Source: Acetobacteraceae bacterium (lineage in GTDB: Bacteria; Pseudomonadota; Alphaproteobacteria; Acetobacterales; Acetobacteraceae). Taken from it: a stretch of 46,647 nucleotides of DNA. Numbering within the stretch: position 1 is the first letter of the stretch; each line of letters starts with the position of its first letter. The translations under genes and the position numbers were made by a program. Location of the stretch: assembly GCA_030037665.1 (NCBI GenBank), contig JASHQG010000097.1:1-46647 (forward strand), in the 5' to 3' direction. The notes under the pieces were generated by a model, which ran no database searches, was not told the DNA's origin, and was given only the letters and a program-made list of their open reading frames with translations. Positions 8,612-18,237 of the stretch are shown here, piece after piece.

Positions 8612-10072
8612 ATGTCGATTACACGATATACCGCTCGCAAGTCGCTAGAAGACCTTGCATCGGGTGCCGAGGAGCATGGCCCCAGGAGCCTGACGAAAAC
8701 ACTCGGTCCTCTGTCATTGATCAGTCTCGGGATCGGCTGCATCATTGGCGCAGGAATCTTTGTGCTTACCGGCAAGGCTGCAGCCAGTTACGCCGGTCCA
8801 GCGATCTCTCTCTCGTTCGTGCTTTCCGGCGTCGCCTGCGCCTTCGTCGGTCTCTGCTACGCAGAGATGGCTGCGATGATCCCGATATCGGGAAGTGCTT
8901 ACACGTACGCCTATGCGACCGTGGGCGAGATATTCGCTTGGATCATCGGTTGGGACCTGATCCTCGAGTATGCAATGGGCGCGTCAACGGTCGCAGTCGG
9001 CTGGTCCGGTTACCTCGTTAGCCTTTTGAGGAATTTCGGTATCTATGTTCCGCCGCAATGGTCGGACGCGACCGGCCAGGTGGTGGCTGTCGCAAATGGC
9101 ACGACAGGGACGGCGGTGTTTAACGTTCCCGCGGTCTTTGTCGTCGCCGTGCTTACTATCCTGCTGATGTTAGGTACGCGTGAATCGACACGTGTCAACA
9201 GCACGATGGTTGCATTCAAGTTGTTCGTGGTCGCGGTGGTAATCGTCGTCGGAGCCGCGTATGTCCGTCCTAAGAACTGGTTCCCCTTCGTACCCGAGAA
9301 CAATGGTGAGTTCGGCAGTTTCGGTTGGAGCGGCGTGCTGCGGGGGGCGTCGGTGGTATTCTTTGCCTATATTGGGTTCGACGCGGTCTCGACCGCGGCC
9401 CAGGAGGCGCGGCGCCCGCAGCGGGATATGCCAATTGGCATCCTCGGCTCTCTGGTCATCTGCACCATCCTCTATATCGGGATGGCGCTGGTGATGACTG
9501 GAATGGTCCCCTATCATAAGCTTGCTGTCGCCGATCCGGTTGCGGTGGCGATCGATGTCACCGGCATCACGTGGCTTGCTATCTTGGTCAAGTTCGCAGC
9601 CCTCGCCGGCTTGACGACAGTGATATTCGTGCTGCTGTTTGGGCAGGCTCGGATCTTGTTCACAATGGCGCATGATCGCCTGCTCCCGCCGCTGTTCAGC
9701 AACGTGCATCCGCGGTTCCGCACTCCGATCGCAAGCCAAGCGGTGATCGGCATCGTGGTCGCCGTGATAGCCGGGATGTTCCCTATCGGACTGCTGGGCG
9801 AGATGGTCAGCATCGGAACTCTGTTCGCTTTTGTTCTGGTATGCATCGCCGTTATCCATCTGCGCCGCACCGCACCCCGCGTTGGTAGGCCATTTCGCAC
9901 GCCGGGGGTGCCATGGGTGCCACTCTTCGGCATATTCTTCTCTGTGCTACTCATGCTTGGGCTGCCGCTGGCCACCTGGCTCCGCTTGGTGGTTTGGCTA
10001 ATTCTCGGGTTGGTGATCTACTTCGGCTATAGCCACCGGCACAGCTTTGCATCAGGGGCGACCGGCGCTTGA
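8612..10072 (+). CDS. APC superfamily amino acid permease
   Basis: MSITRYTARKSLEDLASGAEEHGPRSLTKTLGPLSLISLGIGCIIGAGIFVLTGKAAASYAGPAISLSFV; about 12 hydrophobic helices; SD aaggaga about 7 nt upstream of ATG 8612. Confidence 0.93.
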   Translation: MSITRYTARKSLEDLASGAEEHGPRSLTKTLGPLSLISLGIGCIIGAGIFVLTGKAAASYAGPAISLSFVLSGVACAFVGLCYAEMAAMIPISGSAYTYAYATVGEIFAWIIGWDLILEYAMGASTVAVGWSGYLVSLLRNFGIYVPPQWSDATGQVVAVANGTTGTAVFNVPAVFVVAVLTILLMLGTRESTRVNSTMVAFKLFVVAVVIVVGAAYVRPKNWFPFVPENNGEFGSFGWSGVLRGASVVFFAYIGFDAVSTAAQEARRPQRDMPIGILGSLVICTILYIGMALVMTGMVPYHKLAVADPVAVAIDVTGITWLAILVKFAALAGLTTVIFVLLFGQARILFTMAHDRLLPPLFSNVHPRFRTPIASQAVIGIVVAVIAGMFPIGLLGEMVSIGTLFAFVLVCIAVIHLRRTAPRVGRPFRTPGVPWVPLFGIFFSVLLMLGLPLATWLRLVVWLILGLVIYFGYSHRHSFASGATGA

Positions 10073-10299
10073 GGCAGCCGATGTCCGCCAGCGAAAGCGG
10101 CAGAGCCAAACGAGCCTTGTTCTTGATTGGCCGACCTCAAGCTGCTGGGGGCCGCTCAGCCGGATGGCAACGTCCAATCCGAGCGGGGCCGCATATAATG
10201 TGAAACAATGTTTCCCGTGCGAGTCGCGATGCTGCCGCAAAATATCAACACTTTCGCGGCGATCAGGGCCCGTCCGGGGCTTTGGGAGGATGCAATGAC

Positions 10300-10863
10300 G
10301 CAACCAGGGCTGGCGTAATGATACGTCGGCGCCAAGCACCAGATCCCTGCCATCCCGACCCTCAATAATTGTCTGATGTATCACCGTGCCCATCCACAGG
10401 CCCACGTAGCGATCAGGATGTGCCGCTTCCTGCCGCCGATCTTCTTCTCGGCCTCATAGCCTTTTGCATCAGCGCAAGCCCCCTCCGTTTCAGCGTTTTG
10501 CGCGCTTTGACCGTCATCGACGTCCGCGCTCGGACTGGCTTCTTGTCCGGCTCGCAGGCGACGCGCGGGATGGATTCAATCGTGGACCTTTCGCAACGTT
10601 TCATCGCAGTCCCATCGGGTGAAATAACCATGCACCGTGCTCTTCGGCAGCAGGTCCTTCGGCAAGTACTGTCACCGGCGGCCGGTGCTCAGAATCGACA
10701 TGACGCGGCCGACCGCCTTACCGATGGTCGCCTCGCGCTTGCGCCCGCCGCGCCTGGCCGGCAAAATCAGCCGCTCGACGCGTGACCACTCCGCCTCGGT
10801 CAGGTCGCTCGCATCACCGAGCTCGCTCCGGTCGTATCGGACCTGGTTGTCGGTCGTCGACAT
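10300..10863 (-). pseudogene. IS5-family transposase, frameshifted remnant
   Basis: MSTTDNQVRYDRSELGDASDLTEAEWSRVERLILPARRGGRKREATIGKAVGRVM (N-terminal IS5 domain), then in other frames ...STVHGYFTRWDCDETLRKVHD... and KGYEAEKKIGGRKRHILIAT (cf. GYDAGKKIKGRKRHILVDT). Confidence 0.8.
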
Positions 10864-10880
10864 CTGGATCGGGCACCTCG

Positions 10881-10978
10881 CAAATCGGTGCCGAGCATGG
10901 GATTAGGGCAAGCCAACGGCCTCAGGATCAAAATGCAAACCGACACCGAACACTCCTGAACTTCGCGGACAGACATTA
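10881..10978. repeat. Second copy of the 98-bp repeat shared with 8357-8454 (IS terminal region)
   Basis: Direct alignment, including identical agccaacggc and tcaaaatgc blocks. Confidence 0.75.
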
Positions 10979-10992
10979 AGGGAGAGACCGCC

Positions 10993-11811
10993 ATGAATGA
11001 CGCGGTTATCGAACAAATAACCGAACAGGACATCGAATACCGGCCAGGGTTGCTGGCACGGCTATACAGGCCCAGCGGCGAGGGCCCGTTCCCCGCGATC
11101 GTCGAAGTGCACGGTGGCGCCTGGGTGAGCAGTGACCGGATGAACAATGCGCCGCTGGCGCGAGACCTGGCGCGCGATGGGATCATGACGTTGTCATTGG
11201 ATTTCCGCATGCCGCCGGACGCGGCGTATCCAGGGTCACTGCAGGACATCAACTATGGCGTGCGCTGGTTCAAGTCCCGCGCCGCGGAGTTCGGCGCACG
11301 GGCCGAGCGGGTCGGCTTGTTCGGCACGTCGAGCGGCGGCCACCAGGTAATGCTGGCGGCGATGCGGCCGAACGATCCGCGTTACGCAGCGCATCCTTTA
11401 CCTGGCGGCCCGGATGCCAGCGTGGCGTTCGTGATCTCGGCCTGGGGCGTGCTGTGCCCGCTGCTGCGTTATGGCATCGCACGCGAACAGAGCAACACTA
11501 CGATGCTGGATTCGCATCACCGGTTCTGGGGCGCCGAGACGGCGATGTCGGAAGGCAGTCCGCCGTTGATTCTGGAGCGCGGCGAAAAGGTGGAGACCCC
11601 GCCGGCCTGGGTGTTCCAGGGCGATGCCGACGAATGGGTCCCGAACGAAGTCGCCGAACGTCTCGCGGCAGGTTGGCGCAACGCAGGTGGGCAGCTGGAG
11701 CTCACCCTGTTCCCCGGAGAGAAGCACACATTCATGCGTAACTTCCCGGATTCGGCGAATTCGCAGCGTGCGTTGGCCATGCTGAAGGCATTCGTCAGGC
11801 GCCACGGATAA
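10993..11811 (+). CDS. Alpha/beta hydrolase (esterase/lipase-like)
   Basis: VEVHGGAWVSSDR (HGGAW oxyanion motif), GLFGTSSGGHQVMLAAM (GxSxGG nucleophile elbow), FQGDADEWVP, GEKHTFM catalytic His. Confidence 0.9.
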   Translation: MNDAVIEQITEQDIEYRPGLLARLYRPSGEGPFPAIVEVHGGAWVSSDRMNNAPLARDLARDGIMTLSLDFRMPPDAAYPGSLQDINYGVRWFKSRAAEFGARAERVGLFGTSSGGHQVMLAAMRPNDPRYAAHPLPGGPDASVAFVISAWGVLCPLLRYGIAREQSNTTMLDSHHRFWGAETAMSEGSPPLILERGEKVETPPAWVFQGDADEWVPNEVAERLAAGWRNAGGQLELTLFPGEKHTFMRNFPDSANSQRALAMLKAFVRRHG

Positions 11812-12000
11812 CGGCGCTTCTGTCATTGCAACGACCGGAGCGGTCCTCCTGCTTGATCGGGGGAAACCCAGTTCGGATCATGGAAATGGAATCACAACAG
11901 GGACCGCTTCGTCGCAGACGCTCCTTGCATTAACGTGACGTGGTGTGCGCACCGCACTGCTCTGGTCCTTGACGGCCCGCTTCGGCACACTGGCGGCGTG

Positions 12001-12924
12001 ATGCGAATTTCGGTCTGCGTACTCCTGGTGCTGCTTCTCCCGGCATGCGCAAACCAGGTGTCCTGTGCGTTGGTTCCCCTGTCTCGAATGCCACTCGAGA
12101 GCGCCGGCCACCTGATGTTCGTCCCCGCGCGCATCAATGGCCATCGCTTGCGGTTGCTGGTGGATACCGGGTCCGAGCGGACGACGTTGACCGAGGCTGC
12201 GGCCGCGCGGCTCGGCCTGCCGTATACCGTACAGTACGTCACACGCACGATTGGGGTTGCCGGGATGAGTGCCAGTCGGGATCTGGCTGTCCCGGGTATC
12301 GACCTTGGCGGCGCGCATTTCCCGGTCGATCGTGTCGCGGTAGGCCGCTTCGCGCTCGATCGTTTTTCTGGCCCGCGTATCGACGGCCTGCTCGGTGCAG
12401 ACATTTTGCTGGCGTTCGACATGGACATCGATCTGCCGGCGCATCAACTGACGCTGTACCGCGTCCGTGGCTGCCCCGATGCGCTGCCCCCATGGCGGCA
12501 ACCCGCGATGGAAATCACCGGGCTCGGTCGGACGCGCGACCTGATGGTCGTACCGGTCGATCTGGATGGCCAACGTGGCACGGCGATCCTTGACACGGGT
12601 GCGCAACTCGACGTCGTCAGAGCTTCGTTTGCCCGCCGGACAGGCTTGTCGCCGCACAAGATGCATTCAGATCCGCTGATCCGGCTGTACGGTGCTTCGC
12701 CGGGTATGATGCGCGTGCCGCTTCATCGGTTCCATGAATTGCGCATCGGTTCGGTTACGATTCACCGCCCTCAGATCGAGGTCGTGCCGGATGACGCTTT
12801 GGAGGCCGATGCATTGCTCGGCGAGGACTTCCTGAGCGACCGCCGGGGCTGGCTTTCCTTGGCCACGGATCATCTGTTCGTTTCCGGACCGAAGGTGGCG
12901 AATCGCCCGCGGCGCGACCGCTGA
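12001..12924 (+). CDS. Retropepsin-like aspartyl protease family protein, predicted lipoprotein
   Basis: MRISVCVLLVLLLPACANQ lipobox-like leader; two aspartyl motifs LLVDTGSERTTL and AILDTGAQLDVV. Confidence 0.8.
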   Translation: MRISVCVLLVLLLPACANQVSCALVPLSRMPLESAGHLMFVPARINGHRLRLLVDTGSERTTLTEAAAARLGLPYTVQYVTRTIGVAGMSASRDLAVPGIDLGGAHFPVDRVAVGRFALDRFSGPRIDGLLGADILLAFDMDIDLPAHQLTLYRVRGCPDALPPWRQPAMEITGLGRTRDLMVVPVDLDGQRGTAILDTGAQLDVVRASFARRTGLSPHKMHSDPLIRLYGASPGMMRVPLHRFHELRIGSVTIHRPQIEVVPDDALEADALLGEDFLSDRRGWLSLATDHLFVSGPKVANRPRRDR

Positions 12925-12996
12925 GGGCACGGGCTTACGCAAATTCACACCTGAGGGTAAGCTGAGGCAAGATGGTATGAGGGGAGAGTCCGAGTC

Positions 12997-14223
12997 ATGA
13001 GCACCAGGCCCGAGGCGTGCCTGACAGGTATGAAGGTTCTTGACCTGACCCAGTTCGAGGCGGGTCCATCCTGCACCGAAGCGCTGGCCTGGATGGGCGC
13101 CGACGTCGTGAAGGTGGAAAATCCGAAGGCGGGCGATCCCGGCCGAACCGCCGGCGGCAAGCCGGGCCAGGACGCGTACTACTTCCTGCAATATAATGCC
13201 AATAAGCGCTCGCTCGCGGTTGATCTGAAGAGTCCGCGCGGCGTCGATCTGATCAAGCAGATGGCCAGGCATGCCGACGTGTTTTGTGAGAACTTCGCGC
13301 CGGGCGCGATTGAGCGGCTTGGCCTCGGGCCGGATGTGATCCGTGCGATCAACCCCGGCATCATATACTGTCAGACGAAAGGCTTCGGAGCCGGCAGTCC
13401 GTTCGAGAAGAGCCTGGCATTCGACATGATCGCGCAGGCCGCTGGTGGGCTGATGAGCATCACCGGCGAGGAAGACGGTCCGCCCTGCAAGCCAGGTGCG
13501 ACGATCGGTGACACCGGCACTGGCATGCTGATGGCGATCACCGTGCTCGCGGCCTATGTGCGCAAGTTGCGCACCGGTGAGGGCGAGCACCTGCAACTCG
13601 CGATGCAGGATTCGATCCTGCACTACATCCGCAATTCGTTCACTTATATGGAGCGCACCGGCAAGCCCGCGCCGCGTGCCGGATCGAAGACCGTCGGAGG
13701 CGGCAATCCGCCGATCGGGGTTTATCCGTGCAAGGGCGGTGGTCCGAATGACTATGTCTACATCTACACCAGCCGCGCCAATCCCGAGCACTGGAATCGT
13801 CTGCTGAAGGTGATGGGGCGCGAAGATCTGATCGGCGATCCGAATTACGCCACGCCCGAAGCGCGCACCGAGCGACGCGAGGAAGTCGATGCCATCGTTG
13901 CGGCGTGGACCCGCCAGCATGACAAGCACGAGGCGATGCACCTGGTCGCCAGCGCAACGATTCCGGCTGGCGCCGTTATGGACACGATGGAACTTGCGAA
14001 CGACAAGAGCTTCGAGGAGCGCGGTATCCGCCAGACGATGCAACATCCGGTGGTCGGGCCATATACGATGAGCGGCTGGCCGGTACGGTTCTCCGGCCGC
14101 ACCCCGCCGATCAGCACCGCGCCGCTCCTGGGCCAGCATAGCGAGGAAGCCTTGGCGGATTGGCTCGGGCTGGATCGTGAGGAGCTGGGCAAATTGCGCC
14201 GGGACGCGGTCATCGGCGGATGA
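12997..14223 (+). CDS. Class III CaiB/BaiF-type CoA transferase
   Basis: MKVLDLTQFEAGPSCTEALAWMGADVVKVENPKAGDPGR, NANKRSLAVDLKSPRG, DVFCENFAPGAIERLGLG. Confidence 0.95.
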   Translation: MSTRPEACLTGMKVLDLTQFEAGPSCTEALAWMGADVVKVENPKAGDPGRTAGGKPGQDAYYFLQYNANKRSLAVDLKSPRGVDLIKQMARHADVFCENFAPGAIERLGLGPDVIRAINPGIIYCQTKGFGAGSPFEKSLAFDMIAQAAGGLMSITGEEDGPPCKPGATIGDTGTGMLMAITVLAAYVRKLRTGEGEHLQLAMQDSILHYIRNSFTYMERTGKPAPRAGSKTVGGGNPPIGVYPCKGGGPNDYVYIYTSRANPEHWNRLLKVMGREDLIGDPNYATPEARTERREEVDAIVAAWTRQHDKHEAMHLVASATIPAGAVMDTMELANDKSFEERGIRQTMQHPVVGPYTMSGWPVRFSGRTPPISTAPLLGQHSEEALADWLGLDREELGKLRRDAVIGG

Positions 14224-14375
14224 AGCCGCCGCGATCGGCGCCTCCCCGTGATGCACGAGAGGTCGACGTGCGGCGGCGCCGGGGGTGAGGGGAAGAACCG
14301 GGGGGACTACCTGTGCGTCGGTCCTCAGCGTGCGCCGCGCGGCGCGTTCCCCCATGAAACGGCAGACATGCGAGT

Positions 14376-15152
14376 ATGACCCACCAATACTGCATCGTCC
14401 ACGATGAGGGACGCATCCGCACGGTGACACTGAACCGTCCGGAGGTGTTGAATGCGCTGCACGCGGATGCGAACGACGAACTCGCCACGGTGTGGGATGA
14501 ATTCGCCGCGCGCGACGATCTGTGGGTCGGCATCATCACCGGCGCCGGTGATCGCGCGTTCTCGGCCGGCAACGACCTGAAGGTTCAGGCGGCCGGACGG
14601 CGACGCCCGAACGGGCCGAACGGCTTCGCCGGCATTACCCATCGGTTCAACCTCGACAAGCCACTGATTGCCGCGGTGAACGGCTGGGCGATGGGCGGAG
14701 GATTCGAAACAGCGCTGGCCTGCGACATCATCATCGCTGCTGAGAATGCCCTGTTCGCGCTACCGGAACCGCGTGTGGGACTGATTGCCGGCGGTGGCGG
14801 GGTGCACCGGCTGGCGCGCATCATCCCGATGAAAAAGGCGATGGGGATGATCCTGACCGGGCGGCGCGTCTCCGCGCGTGAGGGTTCGGAACTCGGATTC
14901 GTGACTGAAGTCGTGCCGCAGGGTGAGGCGCTCGCGGCCGCAAAACGCTGGGCCGGTCTTATCCTGGAGTGCTCGCCCAAGGCGGTGCGCGCATCGAAGC
15001 AGGCCGTCTATCGCGGCCTCGGCGACGCGAACCTGGAAAAGGCGATGCGGACGGTTTATCCGGCGCAGCGGGAGAACCTGGAGAGCCAGGATTACATCGA
15101 AGGGCCGAAGGCGTTCGCGGAAAAGCGGAAGCCGAACTGGCAGAACCGATGA
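14376..15152 (+). CDS. Enoyl-CoA hydratase/isomerase family protein
   Basis: VTLNRPEVLNALHADANDEL, GAGDRAFSAGNDLK, IAAVNGWAMGGGFETALACDIIIAAENALFALPEPRVGL. Confidence 0.95.
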   Translation: MTHQYCIVHDEGRIRTVTLNRPEVLNALHADANDELATVWDEFAARDDLWVGIITGAGDRAFSAGNDLKVQAAGRRRPNGPNGFAGITHRFNLDKPLIAAVNGWAMGGGFETALACDIIIAAENALFALPEPRVGLIAGGGGVHRLARIIPMKKAMGMILTGRRVSAREGSELGFVTEVVPQGEALAAAKRWAGLILECSPKAVRASKQAVYRGLGDANLEKAMRTVYPAQRENLESQDYIEGPKAFAEKRKPNWQNR

Positions 15153-15301
15153 AGACCAAGCATCTCTCCGGCTTCGCCGGACAGGTCGAGATGCCAAGCG
15201 GTGAGGGCGAGGGGTATAACGCAGGAAGGTAGCGGCGGCGGGTCGCTCGGCCCTCTGCGACAACCTCTCCCGCCGCGCGCGGTGGGTGTACAGGAGGTAC
15301 C

Positions 15302-17107
15302 ATGACCGCGATCGAACCGATTCCGTACGCTGACGCGAAAATTCGCGGCATTCTGTCCACCGTGCGGACCATTGCCATGGTCGGCGCCTCAACCAATTGG
15401 AACCGGCCGAGTTACTTCGTCATGAAGTACCTGCAAGGTAAGGGCTATCGCGTCATTCCGGTGAACCCCGCTGCGGCGGGTCAGCAACTGCAGGGCGAGC
15501 ACGTCTATGCTTCCCTGCGCGACATTCCCGACAAGATCGACATGGTCGACATCTTTCGCCCCTCCGACCAGGTTCCGCCAATTATTGAAGATGCCATTGC
15601 TGTCGGTGCGAAAGTCGTGTGGATGCAGCTTGGCATTCGCAACGACGAAGCAGCGGCGCGGGCCGAGGCTGCTGGCATCGAAGTGATCATGAACCGCTGC
15701 CCAAAGATTGAATTTGGTCGCCTGGGAGGCGAGCTGTCGTGGAGCGGTGTCAACTCCAACATCATTCGTAACCGCGCGCCCGAGGCGCCGACCGAGCGCC
15801 ACGCAAAGCCGCGCCCGATGCCGACGCACAATGTCAGCTATGGCTTCGACACCCGCGCGATTCATGCCGGCGCCGCGCCGGACGCCACGACCGGTGCGCG
15901 CACAACGCCGATCTTTCAGACCACCGCTTATGTTTTCGACGACGTCGATCACGCCGCATCACTCTTCAACCTCCATAATTTCGGCTACATTTACACACGC
16001 CTGACCAATCCGACCGTCGCGGTACTGGAAGAACGCGTCGCTAATCTGGAAGGCGGCCGCGCCGCGGTCGCGGCGGCATCTGGCCACGCGGCGCAGTTCC
16101 TGGTGTTCGCGACGATGATGGAGCCGGGCGATGAATTTGTCGCTTCGCGTAATTTGTATGGAGGGTCGCTTACACAATTTGGCCTGTCGTTCAAGAAGCT
16201 TGGCTGGGCCTGCCACTTTGTCGATCCGACCGATCCGGAGAACTTCAGGCGCGCGGTGACGCCGCGCTGCAAGGCGATCTTCATCGAAAGCCTGGCCAAT
16301 CCGGGCGGCATCATCGTCGATCTGGAGGCGGTAGCCAAGGTGGCACATGATGCCGGCATCCCGCTGATCGTCGATAACACGCTGGCAACCCCGTATTTGT
16401 GCCGACCAATCGAGTATGGCGCCGACATCGTCACCCACTCGACGACGAAGTTTCTTGATGGGCACGGCAATTCGCTCGGCGGCATTGTGGTCGAAAGCGG
16501 TAAGTTCGATTGGGCGCAAGGGGGCAAGTTCCCGGCTCTGACCGAGCCCGAACCTGCTTATCACGGATTGCGCTTTTACGAAAATTTCGGTGACTTTGCC
16601 TTCACCACGAAAGCACGCGCCGTTGCGCTACGCGACTTCGGCCCAACGCTGGCGCCGATGAACGCATTCCTGACGATCACCGGCATCGAAACCCTGCATG
16701 TACGCATGGAACGTCACTGCACGAATGCGCAGAAGGTGGCGGAGTTCCTCGCGGCGCACCCGCGCGTCGTCTGGGTGTCTTACGCGGGCCTGGAATCGAG
16801 CCCGTATTATACGCTGGCGAAACGATACCTGCCGAAAGGTGCCGGTGCGGTCTTCACCTTCGGCGTTAAGGGCGGTTACGATGCGGGCGTGAGGCTGGTG
16901 GAAACCGTGCGGCTGTTCTCGCATCTCGCAAATATTGGTGATACGAGAAGTCTGATCCTTCATCCCGCGTCGACAACACACCGACAGCTGACGGACGAGC
17001 AGCGGCTTGCGGCCGGTGCGGGGCCCGATGTCATACGGCTCTCGATTGGTTTGGAGACGGCGGCGGATCTGATCGCCGATCTGGATCAGGCGCTGGCCAG
17101 CTCATGA
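15302..17107 (+). CDS. Fusion: CoA-binding domain protein + O-acetylhomoserine/Cys-Met metabolism PLP enzyme
   Basis: N-terminus IAMVGASTNWNRPSYFVMKYLQGKGYRVIPVNP (YccU-like CoA-binding); from about 15818 SYGFDTRAIHAGAAPDATTGARTTPIFQTTAYVF...ADIVTHSTTKFLDGHGNSLGG (PLP lysine). Confidence 0.92.
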   Translation: MTAIEPIPYADAKIRGILSTVRTIAMVGASTNWNRPSYFVMKYLQGKGYRVIPVNPAAAGQQLQGEHVYASLRDIPDKIDMVDIFRPSDQVPPIIEDAIAVGAKVVWMQLGIRNDEAAARAEAAGIEVIMNRCPKIEFGRLGGELSWSGVNSNIIRNRAPEAPTERHAKPRPMPTHNVSYGFDTRAIHAGAAPDATTGARTTPIFQTTAYVFDDVDHAASLFNLHNFGYIYTRLTNPTVAVLEERVANLEGGRAAVAAASGHAAQFLVFATMMEPGDEFVASRNLYGGSLTQFGLSFKKLGWACHFVDPTDPENFRRAVTPRCKAIFIESLANPGGIIVDLEAVAKVAHDAGIPLIVDNTLATPYLCRPIEYGADIVTHSTTKFLDGHGNSLGGIVVESGKFDWAQGGKFPALTEPEPAYHGLRFYENFGDFAFTTKARAVALRDFGPTLAPMNAFLTITGIETLHVRMERHCTNAQKVAEFLAAHPRVVWVSYAGLESSPYYTLAKRYLPKGAGAVFTFGVKGGYDAGVRLVETVRLFSHLANIGDTRSLILHPASTTHRQLTDEQRLAAGAGPDVIRLSIGLETAADLIADLDQALASS

Positions 17108-17182
17108 CACCTCGCCCAACCGGCAGAAGGCCTCGCGGAGGAGAGCGATCCGTGTGAGGGGCAAAGCGCGGGCGAACTGTCG

Positions 17183-18052
17183 TTATTCAACCACCACTTC
17201 AATCGGTCCATCCGCATCCGTCACTGACAGCGGCGTGAAGCCCGCCGCATCACCATCTGCCTGTGCGGGGATCGCCTCGTTACCGACTACTTCGACCCGC
17301 TGCGCCCGCATGTGCGTTACGCCAGGGGCGCGACCGAGCATGTTGACCGGCAGCGCTGCACCGTACAGCAGCATCGCCCCGGGGCCACGATGCGAGAAGA
17401 GGACGACGGAGAATCCAGGCTCGGCCGGGCGCGCATCCGGCGCCAGCAGGTAATGTCCTCCGTAAAACCGGCCCTTGCTGACGATGACATTTGCTACCTG
17501 CATCTCCTGACCGTCCACGCGCACGGTGATGGGCGGATAGCGGTAGCGTATTGACTCTCGCAGCGAGTGCAGCACGTAGGCGCCACGGCCGAAGATTTGC
17601 TTCAGCGGCACCTGCAAGCGATGCACAACCTGCGCATCGAATCCGACGCTCAGCATCTGCACGAATACACGCTTGTCGTTGCCTGCGCACATCACGCCAG
17701 GCCAGACCCGACGGGTGCGGCGAAATGCCAGAGCGGCCGCCACGGCGCGCGGCGTGAACGGCAACGATAATTCGTGTGCCAACACGTTGGCGCTGCCGAG
17801 CGGAATCACACCGAGCGGCACTTTTGTCCCCGCGACCACGCTGGCGACTTCGGCAATCGTGCCGTCGCCGCCGGCAGCCACGACCATGGGGGCACCGCCG
17901 GCAACCGCTTCGCGTGCCAGTGCCGCGGCGTGACCGGCGCAATGTGTCTGCGCGACGTCGAGCCGCACGCCGTTTGCGACGAGCACGTCGAGTACCCGCC
18001 ACAGCAAGGCGGCACGACGACGCCCGGCGACCGGATTGAAGACGATTACCAT
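17183..18052 (-). CDS. Diacylglycerol kinase family lipid kinase (ORF extends to GTG at 18103)
   Basis: MVIVFNPVAGRRRAALLWRVLD, VVAAGGDGTIAEVASVV, GVIPLGSANVLAHEL. Confidence 0.9.
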   Translation of the reverse strand: MVIVFNPVAGRRRAALLWRVLDVLVANGVRLDVAQTHCAGHAAALAREAVAGGAPMVVAAGGDGTIAEVASVVAGTKVPLGVIPLGSANVLAHELSLPFTPRAVAAALAFRRTRRVWPGVMCAGNDKRVFVQMLSVGFDAQVVHRLQVPLKQIFGRGAYVLHSLRESIRYRYPPITVRVDGQEMQVANVIVSKGRFYGGHYLLAPDARPAEPGFSVVLFSHRGPGAMLLYGAALPVNMLGRAPGVTHMRAQRVEVVGNEAIPAQADGDAAGFTPLSVTDADGPIEVVVE

Positions 18053-18142
18053 GGCCGAACGTACGGCCCTAAGAGAATCGGGTAAATCGGCGGTTTCCTG
18101 CACTGCGAAGTTGCCTTGCTGCCAGGATTCTGCGTCGCTTTG

Positions 18143-18160
18143 ATGACGTTACGATGACTG
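18143..18160 (-). promoter_or_regulatory. PHO-box-like direct repeat
   Basis: Minus strand CAGTCAT-CGTA-ACGTCAT; two heptamers with 11-bp period, 11/14 match to CTGTCAT-N4-CTGTCAT. Confidence 0.35.
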
Positions 18161-18237
18161 CGGCGTTACTTTCACTAAGAGATGTAAAATCCCGTCGCGT
18201 CACGAAATGTTAATCCGCAAACCGTGCGAATCACCGT

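Noticed and set aside
9170-9859. 229-aa minus-strand ORF rich in His/Asp/Gln
   Set aside because: Antisense of hydrophobic permease codons, which typically reads as polar His/Asp/Gln-rich sequence; not a metal-binding protein.
12667-14430. 587-aa minus-strand ORF
   Set aside because: Antisense to the CoA transferase (12997-14223) with clear family motifs on the + strand; long shadow ORFs are expected in GC-rich DNA.
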